A stretch of 64,000 nucleotides of DNA from Bordetella petrii (lineage in GTDB: Bacteria > Pseudomonadota > Gammaproteobacteria > Burkholderiales > Burkholderiaceae_B): positions 62,001 to 126,000 of the forward strand of contig WMBV01000008.1 in NCBI GenBank assembly GCA_017745595.1. The letters are read 5' to 3'. The stretch's first letter is position 1; the number at the start of each line of letters is the position of its first letter. Made by a program: the position numbers and the translations under genes. The notes under the pieces were generated by a model. That model worked only from the letters and a program-made list of their open reading frames with translations. It was not told where the DNA came from and searched no databases. Positions 45,810 to 55,158 of the stretch are shown here, piece by piece.

Positions 45810-47246
45810 TCAGTCGTGCTTGATCGAGATGGTTTTCAGCACGGTGAAGCCATACAGCGCTTCGAAGCCCTTTTCGCGTCCGTGGCCGCTGGCCCGGACG
45901 CCGCCGAAGGGCAGTTCGATGCCGCCGCCCGCGCCATAGTTGTTGATGAAAACCTGGCCGCTGCGCACTTTGCGCGCGATGCGCAGCTGGCGTGCGCCGT
46001 CGCGCGTCCAGACGCTGGCGGCCAGGCCGTATTCGGTGGCGTTGGCGATGCGCACGGCGTCGGCTTCGTCGTCGAACGGCATGGCGGCCAGCACCGGGCC
46101 GAACACTTCTTCCTGGGCCAGGCGATGGTCGACCGGCACGTTGCTCAGCAGCGTGGGTGCCTGGTAATAGCCTTCGGCGGGCGCGCCGTCGGCGACGCGG
46201 CCCTGCGCGGCAGTGGCGATGCCGTCTTGCGCCGCGGTTTTCAGAAAGCCCTGCACGCGCTCTTGCTGCGTTTTGCGGATCAGCGGCCCGCAATCCAGGT
46301 CTTGGGTGGCCGGGCCGGCGCGCAGGGCGGCGAATGCCTGCGACAGGCGTTCCAGCACGCGATCGTAGGCGCTGCGTTCGACCAGCAGGCGGCTGCCGGC
46401 CGAGCAGGTCTGGCCGGCGTTCTGCACGATGGCGTTGACTGCCACCGGCACCAGCGCGTCCAGGTCGGCATCGGCGAACACGATCTGCGGCGACTTGCCG
46501 CCCAATTCCAGCGTGGCCGGCACGTGGCGTTCGGCCGCCGCCTGGGTGACCAGCACGCCGATGCGCGGCGAGCCGGTGAACGAGATGTGATCGATGCCGG
46601 GATGGCGCGTCAGGGCGTCGCCGGCCTCGTGGCCGTAGCCGGTGACGAGGTTGATGGCGCCCGGCGGAAAGCCGACTTCGGCGGCCAGCTCGGCCAGCCG
46701 CAGCAGCGACAGGCAGGCGTCTTCGGCCGGCTTGACCACGCAGGCATTGCCAGCGGCCAGCGCGCCGCCCACGCTGCGGCCGAAAATCTGCAGCGGGTAG
46801 TTCCAGGGCACCACATGCCCGGTGACACCGTGCGGTTCGCGCAGCGTCAGCACGGTATAGCCGTTCTGGTAGGGCAGTGTCTCGCCATGCAGCTTGTCGG
46901 CCGCGCCGCCGTAGAACTCGAAGTAGCGCGCCACGGCCGTGACGTCGGCGCGGGCCTGCTTGGTGGGCTTGCCGCAATCGCGCGATTCGATGTCGGTAAG
47001 TTCGTCGGCGTGGTCCAGGATCTTGACCGACAGTTTCAGCATCAGGCGGCCGCGTTCGGCCGCGGTGAGCTTGCCCCACGCGCCCTCGTCATAGGCCCGC
47101 CGCGCGGCTCGCACGGCCTGGTCGATGTCGGCGGCGTTGCCGCGCGCGATGCTGTCGTACTGCTGCCCGGTAGAGGGATCCATGACGGGAATGGATTCGC
47201 CCGACGCGCCGGGCACGTGGCGGTTGTCGATGAAATGCTGCTTCAT
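45810..47246 (-). CDS. NAD(P)-dependent aldehyde dehydrogenase
   Basis: A 478-residue aldehyde dehydrogenase with Asn149 in VPWNYPL, Glu247 in LELGGKSPQ and catalytic Cys281 in GQTCSAGSR. It oxidises an aldehyde to an acid in the cytoplasm. It follows a short-chain dehydrogenase gene on the same strand after a 55-nt gap, so an alcohol-to-aldehyde-to-acid pathway is possible. The precise substrate is unknown. Confidence 0.95.
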   Translation of the reverse strand: MKQHFIDNRHVPGASGESIPVMDPSTGQQYDSIARGNAADIDQAVRAARRAYDEGAWGKLTAAERGRLMLKLSVKILDHADELTDIESRDCGKPTKQARADVTAVARYFEFYGGAADKLHGETLPYQNGYTVLTLREPHGVTGHVVPWNYPLQIFGRSVGGALAAGNACVVKPAEDACLSLLRLAELAAEVGFPPGAINLVTGYGHEAGDALTRHPGIDHISFTGSPRIGVLVTQAAAERHVPATLELGGKSPQIVFADADLDALVPVAVNAIVQNAGQTCSAGSRLLVERSAYDRVLERLSQAFAALRAGPATQDLDCGPLIRKTQQERVQGFLKTAAQDGIATAAQGRVADGAPAEGYYQAPTLLSNVPVDHRLAQEEVFGPVLAAMPFDDEADAVRIANATEYGLAASVWTRDGARQLRIARKVRSGQVFINNYGAGGGIELPFGGVRASGHGREKGFEALYGFTVLKTISIKHD

Positions 47247-47301
47247 GCCGATGAGCCTTTAGAAAGGGGTTGCGGAGGGTGCCGGCTGGTCGGCCTGGCA
47301 G

Positions 47302-48093
47302 CTAGAACAGAATGGACAGGCCTCCGTCGACGGCCAGTACCTGTCCGTTGACATACGAGGCCGCCGGCGAGGCCAGGAACACCGCGGCGCCGGCGATTTC
47401 TTCGGGCCTGCCCCAGCGCCCCATGGGATTGCGCGCGGCCAGCTGGTCGTGCAAGACGGGGTCGGCCACGTAGGCGGCGTTGGTTTCGGTGGCGAAGGTG
47501 CCGGGCGCGATGGCATTGCTGGTGATGCCCAGCGGGCCGAATTCGGCGGCCAGGGCCCGCATCATGCCGGTGAGCCCCTGCTTGGCGGCCGGGTATACGG
47601 CGTCGCCCGCCCGCGCCAGCTCGCCCGCCACCGAGGTGATGGCGATCAGGCGCCCGCCGCCCTGGCGCACCATGCGTTCGGCCGCCAGCTTGGCCAGCAG
47701 CAGGCCGGCGACCAGGTCGGTGTCGATCAGGGCGCGGATCTCGGCCGGCGTGATGGCCTGCAGCGTCTTGCGATTGCGGGCGCCCACGTTGTTGACCAGG
47801 ATGTCCAGGCGGCCGTGTTCGGCGTCGATGCGCGCGAAGGCGCGGCTCATGGCGTCGTCGTCGCCGACGTCGAAGGCCAGCGGCGATGCCGCCAGCCCCT
47901 GTACGCGCAGCGCGGCCGCCGTGTCTTGCACCGCGGCGTCGTGGCGGCCGTTGATCAGGACGTGCGCGCCGCAACCCGCCAGCGCCCGCGCGATGCACAG
48001 CCCCAGGCCGCGCCCCGAGCCGGTCACCAGCGCCACCTGCCCAGCCAAGGAAAACTGCTGCAGATAGGCTTGGGTGGGCGCGGGGGCGGTCAT
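47302..48093 (-). CDS. Short-chain dehydrogenase/reductase (SDR)
   Basis: A 263-residue classical SDR with TGSGRGLG at 24-31, NNVGARNR around residue 101, Ser154, and the catalytic pair Tyr167-x3-Lys171 (YPAAK), ending with VNGQVLAVDGG. It starts 14 nt downstream of the topB stop, though it is probably transcribed with the aldehyde dehydrogenase. Gluconate 5-dehydrogenase-like or other polyol dehydrogenases have similar sequences; the substrate is not assigned. Confidence 0.94.
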   Translation of the reverse strand: MTAPAPTQAYLQQFSLAGQVALVTGSGRGLGLCIARALAGCGAHVLINGRHDAAVQDTAAALRVQGLAASPLAFDVGDDDAMSRAFARIDAEHGRLDILVNNVGARNRKTLQAITPAEIRALIDTDLVAGLLLAKLAAERMVRQGGGRLIAITSVAGELARAGDAVYPAAKQGLTGMMRALAAEFGPLGITSNAIAPGTFATETNAAYVADPVLHDQLAARNPMGRWGRPEEIAGAAVFLASPAASYVNGQVLAVDGGLSILF

Positions 48094-48107
48094 GGCGGCA
48101 AGCGGAG

Positions 48108-50741
48108 TCAGGCGGTTTTCTTGGCGGCGGCTTTCTTGGCGGGTGCCTTCTTGGCGGTGCTTTTCTTCGCCGCGGCTTTCTTCGGCGCCGTCTTGGCCGC
48201 CGTTTTACCGGCGGTCTTGGTCGTGGCCTTGGTCGCGGTCTTGGCCGCCGTCTTGCCTGCCGTCTTGGCCGGCGCGCGGCCGGTCTTGGCGGGGCGCGGT
48301 TCGAATTCGAACCCGACCTTGCCGTTGGGCTGGCGCACCAGGAAGGCCTTGAACTTGCGGTTGGTGCGGCTGGATACGAAGCCGTCGAGCAGGTCGGTGC
48401 GGCCGTCGGTCAACAGCTTGTGCATCTGGTCGCGCGAGATCTCTTGCTGCAGGATGATCTTGCCCGAACGGAAATCGCAGCTTTTTTCGGGCCCGACCGA
48501 CTTTTCGCACACGTAGCTCAGGCCGTGTTCGAAAACCCGCGCGCTGCACTTGGGGCAGGTACCCACCGGCGTATGGCCGGAGAAATCCACCGGTTCGCTG
48601 TCGTCGTCGTCGTTCTGGCCGAAGTCGAATTCCAGCTTGTATTCGTCGCTGATGCGCAGGATGGCGGCGAACGGCCGGCCCATCTTGCTGATAAAGCCCT
48701 GCAGCGGACCGATCTCGCGCTTGGCCAGCAGTTCTTCGACCTCGGGCAATTCGAAGGTGCGGCCGCCCGGGTGCTTGCCGATGGAAAAATCGCACTGCGT
48801 GCAGGCATAGCGACGGTAGTTTTCTTTGACCACGCCGCCGCACTTGGGGCAAGGCGTCTGCAGCGTGGCGTAGTCGCCGGGCACCGTGTCGCGTTCGTAT
48901 TCCTTGGCGCGCTTGACGATGACCTGGGTCATCTGGGCGATTTCGCGCATGAAGGCCGCGCGGTCCAGCCCGCCCTGTTCGATCTGCTTGAGCTTGTGTT
49001 CCCATTCGCCAGTGAGTTCGGGCGATGTGAGCTCGGTGACGTCCAGGCCCGAGAGCAGGGTCATGAGCTGGCGCGCTTTGGCAGTGGGCACCAGGTCGCG
49101 CCCTTCGCGGCGCAGGTAGCCTTCGCCCAGCAGGCCTTCGATGATGCCGGCGCGGGTGGCCGGCGTGCCCAGGCCGCGCTCGGACATGGCCTCGCGCAGT
49201 TCTTCGTCGTCGACCAGCTTGCCGGCGCCTTCCATGGCCGACAGCAGCGTGGCTTCGTTGTAGCGCGCCGGCGGCTTGGTGGACAGGCCCAGGGCCTCGA
49301 CGTCTTCGGTGCGCACGGTTTCGTTGTCGGCCACCGGCACCAGGTTGGCGTCTTCGCCCTGGGCCTCTTTGCCGTACACCGCCAGCCAGCCCGGCGCCAC
49401 CAGCACCTTGCCTTCGGTCTTGAAGCGGTGGCCCTGCACTTCGGTGATGCGAGTGGTGACGCGGTATTCGGCGGCCGGGAAGAACACCGCCAGGAAACGC
49501 TTGAGCACCAGGTCGTACAGCTTGGCCTCGGCCTCGCTGAGATCGTGCGGGATCTGCAGCGTGGGAATGATGGCGAAGTGGTCGGACACCTTCTTGTTAT
49601 CGAAGATGCGCCGGTTGGGTTTGATCCAGTTTTGCGCAACCACCGTGCCGGCGTGGCGCGATAGTTGTCCCACCGCGTTGGAGCCGCCCTTGGCCAGGGC
49701 CTGCATGGTGTCGCGCACCGTGCCCAGGTAGTCTTCGGGCAGATAGCGCGAGTCGGTACGCGGATAGGTGAGCGCCTTGTGGCGTTCGTACAGCGTCTGG
49801 GCCAGCGCCAGCGTGGTCTTGGCCGAAAACCCGAAGCGGCCGTTGGCGTCGCGCTGCAGCGAGGTCAGGTCGTACAGGGCCGGCGACATCTGGGTCGAGG
49901 GCTTGGATTCTTCGGTGACGCTGCCCGGCTGTTCGCGGCAGGCGGCCACCACGCTTTGCGCGGCCGCCTGCGACCACAGGCGCGATTCGCGCTTTTCGGG
50001 GTCGCGTTCGTCTTTCTTGAAGTCGGGGTCGATCCAGCGGCCCTGGTACAGCCCGGCCGCGGCCACGAAGGTGGCGTGCACTTCCCAGTAGTCGCGCGGC
50101 ACGAAGGCGCGGATGCGTTCTTCGCGCTCGAACACGATGGCCAGGGTGGGTGTTTGTACCCGGCCCACGGGCGTCTTGAAGAAACCGCCGTCTTTGCTGT
50201 TGAAGGCAGTCATGGCACGGGTGCCATTGATGCCCACGAGCCAGTCGGCCTCGGCGCGCGAGCGGGCCGCGGCTTCGAGGGGCTTGAGCTGGACGTCGTC
50301 GCGCAGGTTGGAGAAGGCCTCGCGGATGGCGGCCTGCGTCATGGATTGCAGCCACAGGCGCTGGATGGGTTTCTTTACGCCCGCATACTGGATGATGTAC
50401 CGGAAGATCAGTTCGCCTTCGCGTCCGGCGTCACAGGCGTTGATGAGGGAATCGACGTCTTTGCGCTTGGCCAGCTTGACCAGCAGCTTCAGGCGCTCGG
50501 CCGAGCGCTTGTCGGCCGGCCCGAGTTCGAATTCGGGCGGAATGACCGGCAGGTGCGCGAAGCTCCATTTGCCCTTGACGGGATCGTTGGGCGCGACAAG
50601 ACCGAGCAAATGCCCGATACTGGAAGCGAGCACGTAACGTTCGCTTTCAAAATAGTCGCCCTCGCGCGCGAAGCCTCCGAGGGCGCGTGATATATCAAGG
50701 GCTACCGAGGGCTTCTCGGCAATAATCAGCGTTTTGCTCAT
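48108..50741 (-). CDS. topB: DNA topoisomerase III with Ala/Lys-rich tail
   Basis: From ATG 50741 the protein has 877 residues: TOPRIM domain (TLIIAEKPSVA, then DAGREGELIFRYI), type IA core with active-site Tyr near residue 326 in YPRTDSRYLP, and C-terminal zinc-binding units (CPKCGG...CTQCDFSIG and CPKCSARVFEHG). The final 45 or so residues are a histone H1-like Ala/Lys/Thr repeat (AAKTATKATTK type), expected to add non-specific DNA binding. It decatenates and relaxes DNA. A longer reading frame to 50849 lacks support. Confidence 0.95.
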   Translation of the reverse strand: MSKTLIIAEKPSVALDISRALGGFAREGDYFESERYVLASSIGHLLGLVAPNDPVKGKWSFAHLPVIPPEFELGPADKRSAERLKLLVKLAKRKDVDSLINACDAGREGELIFRYIIQYAGVKKPIQRLWLQSMTQAAIREAFSNLRDDVQLKPLEAAARSRAEADWLVGINGTRAMTAFNSKDGGFFKTPVGRVQTPTLAIVFEREERIRAFVPRDYWEVHATFVAAAGLYQGRWIDPDFKKDERDPEKRESRLWSQAAAQSVVAACREQPGSVTEESKPSTQMSPALYDLTSLQRDANGRFGFSAKTTLALAQTLYERHKALTYPRTDSRYLPEDYLGTVRDTMQALAKGGSNAVGQLSRHAGTVVAQNWIKPNRRIFDNKKVSDHFAIIPTLQIPHDLSEAEAKLYDLVLKRFLAVFFPAAEYRVTTRITEVQGHRFKTEGKVLVAPGWLAVYGKEAQGEDANLVPVADNETVRTEDVEALGLSTKPPARYNEATLLSAMEGAGKLVDDEELREAMSERGLGTPATRAGIIEGLLGEGYLRREGRDLVPTAKARQLMTLLSGLDVTELTSPELTGEWEHKLKQIEQGGLDRAAFMREIAQMTQVIVKRAKEYERDTVPGDYATLQTPCPKCGGVVKENYRRYACTQCDFSIGKHPGGRTFELPEVEELLAKREIGPLQGFISKMGRPFAAILRISDEYKLEFDFGQNDDDDSEPVDFSGHTPVGTCPKCSARVFEHGLSYVCEKSVGPEKSCDFRSGKIILQQEISRDQMHKLLTDGRTDLLDGFVSSRTNRKFKAFLVRQPNGKVGFEFEPRPAKTGRAPAKTAGKTAAKTATKATTKTAGKTAAKTAPKKAAAKKSTAKKAPAKKAAAKKTA

Positions 50742-50803
50742 GGTTATCCAGTGGCGGTAGACCCGCCGGTGTAGCGCGGATGATACGAGGGGAGATTCGC
50801 CGC

Positions 50804-53410
50804 ATGCAAGTCGGGGCTGCACGACAGGCGGGATCAGAACTACACGCATGGCGGCAATTCCTGGGCCGCAGCACGCTGTGGCTGGGTGTCTGGCTGCTGG
50901 GCAGCGCCGTCATTTGCTGGGTGGCCGCCAACTGGCAAGACATGTCGAAAATCCAGCGCTTCGCCGGGGCACAGGCGCTGCTGGCGGTCTGTGTGCTGGC
51001 GGCGGCGTGGGCCGGCTGGCGCCTGCGGGCGGCCGGCGGGCCGCGCCGCCATGCGCCGGGCGCGCTGCTGGCGCTGGCCGGGCTGCTGCTGGGGGCGCTG
51101 CTGGCCCTGCTGGGCCAAACCTATCAAACCGGCGCCGACACCTGGGAACTGTTCGCCTGGTGGGCTGTCTTGCTGCTGCCCTGGGCGGTGGTGGCGGCCA
51201 GCCAGGCCGTCTGGCTGCTGTGGATGGCGGTGGTCAACCTGGCGGCGCTTCTTTACTTCGGCGAGTCCGGCGTGCTGCTGTGGTGGACGCTGGGCTCCAG
51301 CCTGCCCGGCCTGCTGCTGGCGGCCCTGAACCTGCTGCTGCTGGCCGCCTGGGAATGCGCCGCGTGGCGCTGGCGGGCCGGAACCCGGATAGCGCCGCGC
51401 GCGCTGGCGGCCCTGGCCATCGGCGTCCTGGTGCTGAACCTGATGTTCGGCGAATCCGTGCTGCGCGGACTGGGCTCGGTGACCGGCGCGGCGTGGGCCG
51501 CGGCGACGCTGGGGCTGGGCTATTACTACCAGCGGGCCCGCCGCGATCTGCTGATCCTGGCCATGCTGGCCGCCGGGGTCATTTGTGTGTCGATGCGCCT
51601 GGCGGGCGAATGGCTGCTGAGCCTGGAACCCGGTGTCTGGGCCATCTTGCCGCTGGCCGGCCTGCTGATGGCCGAGGCCGTCTGGGCCGCGCGCTGGCTG
51701 CGCCGGCTGGCCGCCGAGCCTTCCCCGGGACGGTCCCTGGCTGATGCCGAGCCGGCCGGCGCGTCGGCCGGCAATGCCGTGGCGCCGCCCGTGGCCGGCA
51801 GCCCGGTGGCCGGCCTGGCCGACGCCGACGTCGAACCGCAACTGGGCCCCGCCTGGTATGTGCAGGGCCTGCTGGGCCTGAGCGCATGGCTGACCACCCT
51901 GCTGCTGCTGCTGTTCCTGGGGGTGTCGGGCCTGGTGCAGACTCAGCAGGGGGCCATGGTGGTGGGGCTGGTGCTGTGCGCCGTGGCGGTGGCCGTGCTG
52001 CGCACCGATGCCGGCCCGTTCTGGCGCCAGTGCGCCACGGCCATGGGTTTCGCTGGGCAGATCCTGGTGGTGTTCGGGCTGTCCGATTCGGCGTCGCTGT
52101 CGAGCGCCTGCGCGTTCGTGCTGCTGCTGGGGGTGGCGGTGTACGCCCTGGCCCCCGACCCCCTGCTGCGCTTTCTTAGCGCCTGGATGATCGCCCTGGC
52201 GCTGGCCGGCCTGATCTGGCTGGGCCTGGTGCCCGGCCTGATGCGCAACGACCTGCTCGACGAATGGCTGAATTTCGATACGCTGCGCGCCACCTTCGTG
52301 TGGCTGCCGGTGGCCGTGGCCGGCGCCTGGACCGCCGCGGCGGCGTTCTGCGTGGGGCATCGCCTGGCGCGCACGCGGCCCAACGTCCTGCTGCCGCTGG
52401 CCTGGGCCTTCGTGCTGGCCGTGCAAGGCATGGTTTGGATGGCGGGCGGCACGTCGCTGACGCAGCTGCCGGCCATCTGGAACCTGAATCCGGTAACGGC
52501 CATTCTTACCGTGGCGGGCGTGCTGCTGCCGGTGGCTTGCGCCCTGGCCGTGCTGTGGCCGCGGCGGCGCATGCTGACCGCCGGCGTGCTGTGGGGCGTG
52601 CCCCTGGGTTTGCTGGCGCTGGCGCTGTTCTGGCTGCCCAGCCCGGGCATTGCCTTTGCGCTGGCCTGGATGCTGCTGGGCTTCGGCCTGAACCGCTCGC
52701 GCCTGACCCTGTTCGGCGGCCTGAGCCTGCTGCTGTATCTGCTGGTCTATTACTACCAATTGCAAGTGCCGCTGCTCGACAAGGCCCTGTGGCTGGCAGG
52801 CGCGGCGCTGCTGATGTTCTTCCTGCGCGGCCTGGTGTGGCTGGTGCCGCGCCTGATGCGCACGGCCGAGGCGCCGGCGCCGGCCGTGGCCGACCCGCCC
52901 TCGGCGGCGCTGCGCTGGCGCACGGCCGTGGTGCTGGGCGGCCTGGTGCTGGCCCTGGTGGTGGTCAATGGCGCCATCTGGCAGCGCGAGACCCTGCTGG
53001 CGCATGGGCGGGTGGCCATTCTGGAACTGGCGCCGGTCGATCCGCGTTCGCTGATGCAGGGCGACTACATGGCGCTGCGGTTCGCCGCCGGCAATGAGGT
53101 CATGCAGCGCTTCGCGGCGGCTTCCGGCGACGAGCCGCTGCTCGACGGCTATGTGGTGCTGGTGCCCGACGGCGAGGGGGTGGCGCAGGTGGCGCGCATC
53201 CAGGCCGAGGCGCAGCCGCGGGCCAGCCAGGAAATCGCGCTGCGCTACCGCTTGCGCGCCGGCCAGGTGCGCATCGTCACCAATGCGTATTTCTTTCCCG
53301 AAGGCCAGGCCGAACGCTATGCCTCGGCGCGCTACGGCGAGGTGCGGGTCGGCGACGACGGTACGGGCCTGCTGGTGCGGATGCTGGGAGCGGATCGGCG
53401 GCCCTTGTAG
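50804..53410 (+). CDS. Large membrane protein with DUF2157, DUF4401-like and GDYXXLXY domains
   Basis: An 868-residue protein with about 20 predicted membrane helices: an N-terminal DUF2157-type region (LLGSAVICWVAANWQDMS), a second multi-helix half after an Ala/Pro linker near residue 320, and a C-terminal extracytoplasmic domain with the GDYMALRF motif near residue 753 that defines the GDYXXLXY family. These three parts are often separate neighbouring genes; here they are fused. Function is unknown. GAGGGGAG lies 9 nt before ATG 50804; an ATG at 50780 would add eight residues. It diverges from topB. Confidence 0.85.
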   Translation: MQVGAARQAGSELHAWRQFLGRSTLWLGVWLLGSAVICWVAANWQDMSKIQRFAGAQALLAVCVLAAAWAGWRLRAAGGPRRHAPGALLALAGLLLGALLALLGQTYQTGADTWELFAWWAVLLLPWAVVAASQAVWLLWMAVVNLAALLYFGESGVLLWWTLGSSLPGLLLAALNLLLLAAWECAAWRWRAGTRIAPRALAALAIGVLVLNLMFGESVLRGLGSVTGAAWAAATLGLGYYYQRARRDLLILAMLAAGVICVSMRLAGEWLLSLEPGVWAILPLAGLLMAEAVWAARWLRRLAAEPSPGRSLADAEPAGASAGNAVAPPVAGSPVAGLADADVEPQLGPAWYVQGLLGLSAWLTTLLLLLFLGVSGLVQTQQGAMVVGLVLCAVAVAVLRTDAGPFWRQCATAMGFAGQILVVFGLSDSASLSSACAFVLLLGVAVYALAPDPLLRFLSAWMIALALAGLIWLGLVPGLMRNDLLDEWLNFDTLRATFVWLPVAVAGAWTAAAAFCVGHRLARTRPNVLLPLAWAFVLAVQGMVWMAGGTSLTQLPAIWNLNPVTAILTVAGVLLPVACALAVLWPRRRMLTAGVLWGVPLGLLALALFWLPSPGIAFALAWMLLGFGLNRSRLTLFGGLSLLLYLLVYYYQLQVPLLDKALWLAGAALLMFFLRGLVWLVPRLMRTAEAPAPAVADPPSAALRWRTAVVLGGLVLALVVVNGAIWQRETLLAHGRVAILELAPVDPRSLMQGDYMALRFAAGNEVMQRFAAASGDEPLLDGYVVLVPDGEGVAQVARIQAEAQPRASQEIALRYRLRAGQVRIVTNAYFFPEGQAERYASARYGEVRVGDDGTGLLVRMLGADRRPL

Positions 53411-53453
53411 AGGCCGTCCAGGTCGAAGCAGGCAGGCGGTTCGGGCCGGCTCA

Positions 53454-53484
53454 GGTGTCCGACTCCCGTTGGGTGTCGGACACC
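53454..53484 (-). repeat. GGTGTCCGAC palindromic repeat (reverse), arms changed in concert
   Basis: Arms GGTGTCCGAC and GTCGGACACC with a T-to-C and matching A-to-G change. It pairs with the copy 28 nt away. Confidence 0.9.
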
Positions 53485-53512
53485 GTGGTGTGCAGGGGAT
53501 GCCGCTTGCTTC

Positions 53513-53543
53513 GGTGTCTGACACCCTGCGGGAGTCAGACACC
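53513..53543 (+). repeat. GGTGTCTGAC palindromic repeat (forward), paired, with extra half-copies
   Basis: Consensus copy. Two degenerate right halves (GGAGTCGGACACC and GGGAGTCAGACGCC) follow at about 53555-53592, in the convergent gap between the DUF2157 and gluQ genes. Confidence 0.92.
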
Positions 53544-53615
53544 TGCTTCACACAGGAGTCGGACACCGGCTTTGCACGGGAGTCAGACGCCTGCTGCACA
53601 CCGGCTTTATTGCCG

Positions 53616-54500
53616 TCAGCAGGCGGCCATGCGGTAACGGGCGGCCCAGCGGGGGATGGCCTCGGCCAGGAAGGCGGCGGGGGTGGTGGCCGCGCAAGGG
53701 GCGAAATCCAGCGCTTGCCAGGCCTGGGCCAGCATGGCCAGGGGCCGGCCGGTATCGAGCGGCGCGGCCCCGTTTTGTTTCGACAGTTTCAGGCCGCTGG
53801 CCGGGTCGGTGATCAGGGGTACGTGCATCACGCGCGGCGGGCGGGCGCCCAGCAGGCGCGCCAGCACGCGCTGGCGGGCGGTGGAGCCGAGCAGGTCGGC
53901 GCCGCGCACGATGTCGGTGATGCCCTGCTCGGCATCGTCCACGACCACGGCCAACTGGTAGGCCCACAGGCCGTCAGCGCGGCGCAGCACGAAGTCGCCC
54001 ACGGCCCGCGCCACGTCTTGTTGCTGGGGGCCCAGCCAGCGGTCGGTAAAGGTTTCGATGCCCGGCGGCACGCGCAGCCGCCAGGCGCGCGCCTGCCGGC
54101 CCGGCGGCAGGCCGTTGCGGCAGGTGCCGGGATACGGCCGTTCGCCATCGGCGCCCGGCCCGGGGCCGCGCAGCGCCGAATCGGCGATTTCGCGCCGGGT
54201 GCAGCCGCAGCCGTACACCAGGCCTTGCCCGGCCAGGGCATCGAAGGCGCGCTGGTAGGCCGCGCCGCGGTGGGATTGCCACAGGATGTCGCCATCCCAG
54301 TGCAGATCGAGGGCGCGCAATTGCTGCATGATGGTCTCGGCCGCCCCCGCCACGGTGCGTGGCGTATCGACGTCTTCGATGCGCAGCAGCCATCGCCCGC
54401 CATGGGCGCGCGCGTCCAGCCAGCTGGCCAGGGCGGCCACCAGTGAACCGAGATGCAGGGGCCCGCTGGGGCTGGGGGCGAAACGGCCTATGTAAGCCAC
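53616..54500 (-). CDS. gluQ: Glutamyl-Q tRNA(Asp) synthetase
   Basis: A 294-residue glutamyl-tRNA synthetase catalytic domain without the anticodon-binding half: [16 protein letters not shown] with the HIGH-like HLGS at 16-19, zinc ligands in [10 protein letters not shown] and GTCR, and the KMSKS-like KLSKQNG. It attaches glutamate to queuosine in tRNA(Asp). It is 3 nt downstream of smg, so the two are probably co-transcribed. Confidence 0.95.
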   Translation of the reverse strand: MAYIGRFAPSPSGPLHLGSLVAALASWLDARAHGGRWLLRIEDVDTPRTVAGAAETIMQQLRALDLHWDGDILWQSHRGAAYQRAFDALAGQGLVYGCGCTRREIADSALRGPGPGADGERPYPGTCRNGLPPGRQARAWRLRVPPGIETFTDRWLGPQQQDVARAVGDFVLRRADGLWAYQLAVVVDDAEQGITDIVRGADLLGSTARQRVLARLLGARPPRVMHVPLITDPASGLKLSKQNGAAPLDTGRPLAMLAQAWQALDFAPCAATTPAAFLAEAIPRWAARYRMAAC

Positions 54501-54503
54501 GGC

Positions 54504-54962
54504 TCAGTGGAGCCGGCGCGTACCGTCGTCGTCGAGCAGTTCTTCGAGGACCAGGTTGTCGATTTCGGCTTCCTGGCTCCAGAGCACCATCAGGGCGATG
54601 ATTTTGATCTTGGCCAGCGATACCGGGGTTTCGGGCGCGGCCAGGGCGCGGTCGATGACGATTTCGCGCAGCGGCGCGGGCAGCACGCCGGCGGATTCGA
54701 GAAACGCGATGAAGCCGATGGATTCGGTGCCGAGCTGCTGGTATTCGGAATCGGTGTAGATGCGGATGCCGGAACTGGGCGCCTGGGCCAGGTCGACGCA
54801 GCGTTCGGTGGTTTCGGCCAGCCCATACAGCCAGCCCAGCGCGTCGTCGATGTCTTCGTGCTCGAAGCCGGCCGCCGCGAGGCGTTTGGCGAGAACGTCG
54901 GCCGCGGGACAGGCTTGCGGCGTGTAGTAGTTTTCGAACAGATAAACGAGGATGTCGAACAT
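54504..54962 (-). CDS. smg: Smg protein (DUF494)
   Basis: The 152-residue product from ATG 54962 starts MFDILVYLFENYYTP, the family's hallmark, and continues with acidic helices ending LVLEELLDDDG. Smg is a conserved proteobacterial protein of unknown function, usually near dprA and topA; here it lies beside gluQ and a few kilobases from topB. The frame continues to 55058, but those residues have no match. Confidence 0.93.
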   Translation of the reverse strand: MFDILVYLFENYYTPQACPAADVLAKRLAAAGFEHEDIDDALGWLYGLAETTERCVDLAQAPSSGIRIYTDSEYQQLGTESIGFIAFLESAGVLPAPLREIVIDRALAAPETPVSLAKIKIIALMVLWSQEAEIDNLVLEELLDDDGTRRLH

Positions 54963-55109
54963 ATGGCGCAAAGTCGTGCCGGTTTGCACAGTCGGCCCGC
55001 AAATCGGCAAACCAGCAAACTTGATTTTAACTGTACGCTGAATCGTCATCCGGGGCAACTTCGCGCGCCGGGGTTGGCGATATACAACGAATGGCGGGCG
55101 GGGGCGGCC

Positions 55110-55144
55110 CCGCCAGAGGGCGGAATGATCCGTCCCCCTGGCGG
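55110..55144 (-). terminator. Possible stem-loop after the TRAP permease gene
   Basis: CCGCCAG-GGG-GGA pairs with TCC-CCC-CTGGCGG around ATGA, an interrupted but strong hairpin beginning 15 nt after the TRAP permease stop. No T-run follows, so it may protect the mRNA end or act with Rho. Confidence 0.4.
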
Positions 55145-55158
55145 ATGCGCGGCGCCGT

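Noticed and set aside
50840-53599. 919-codon open frame opposite the DUF2157-type gene
   Set aside because: Gln/His/Arg-rich antisense product that even runs through the palindromic repeats; the plus-strand membrane protein has coherent helices and a GDYMALRF motif.
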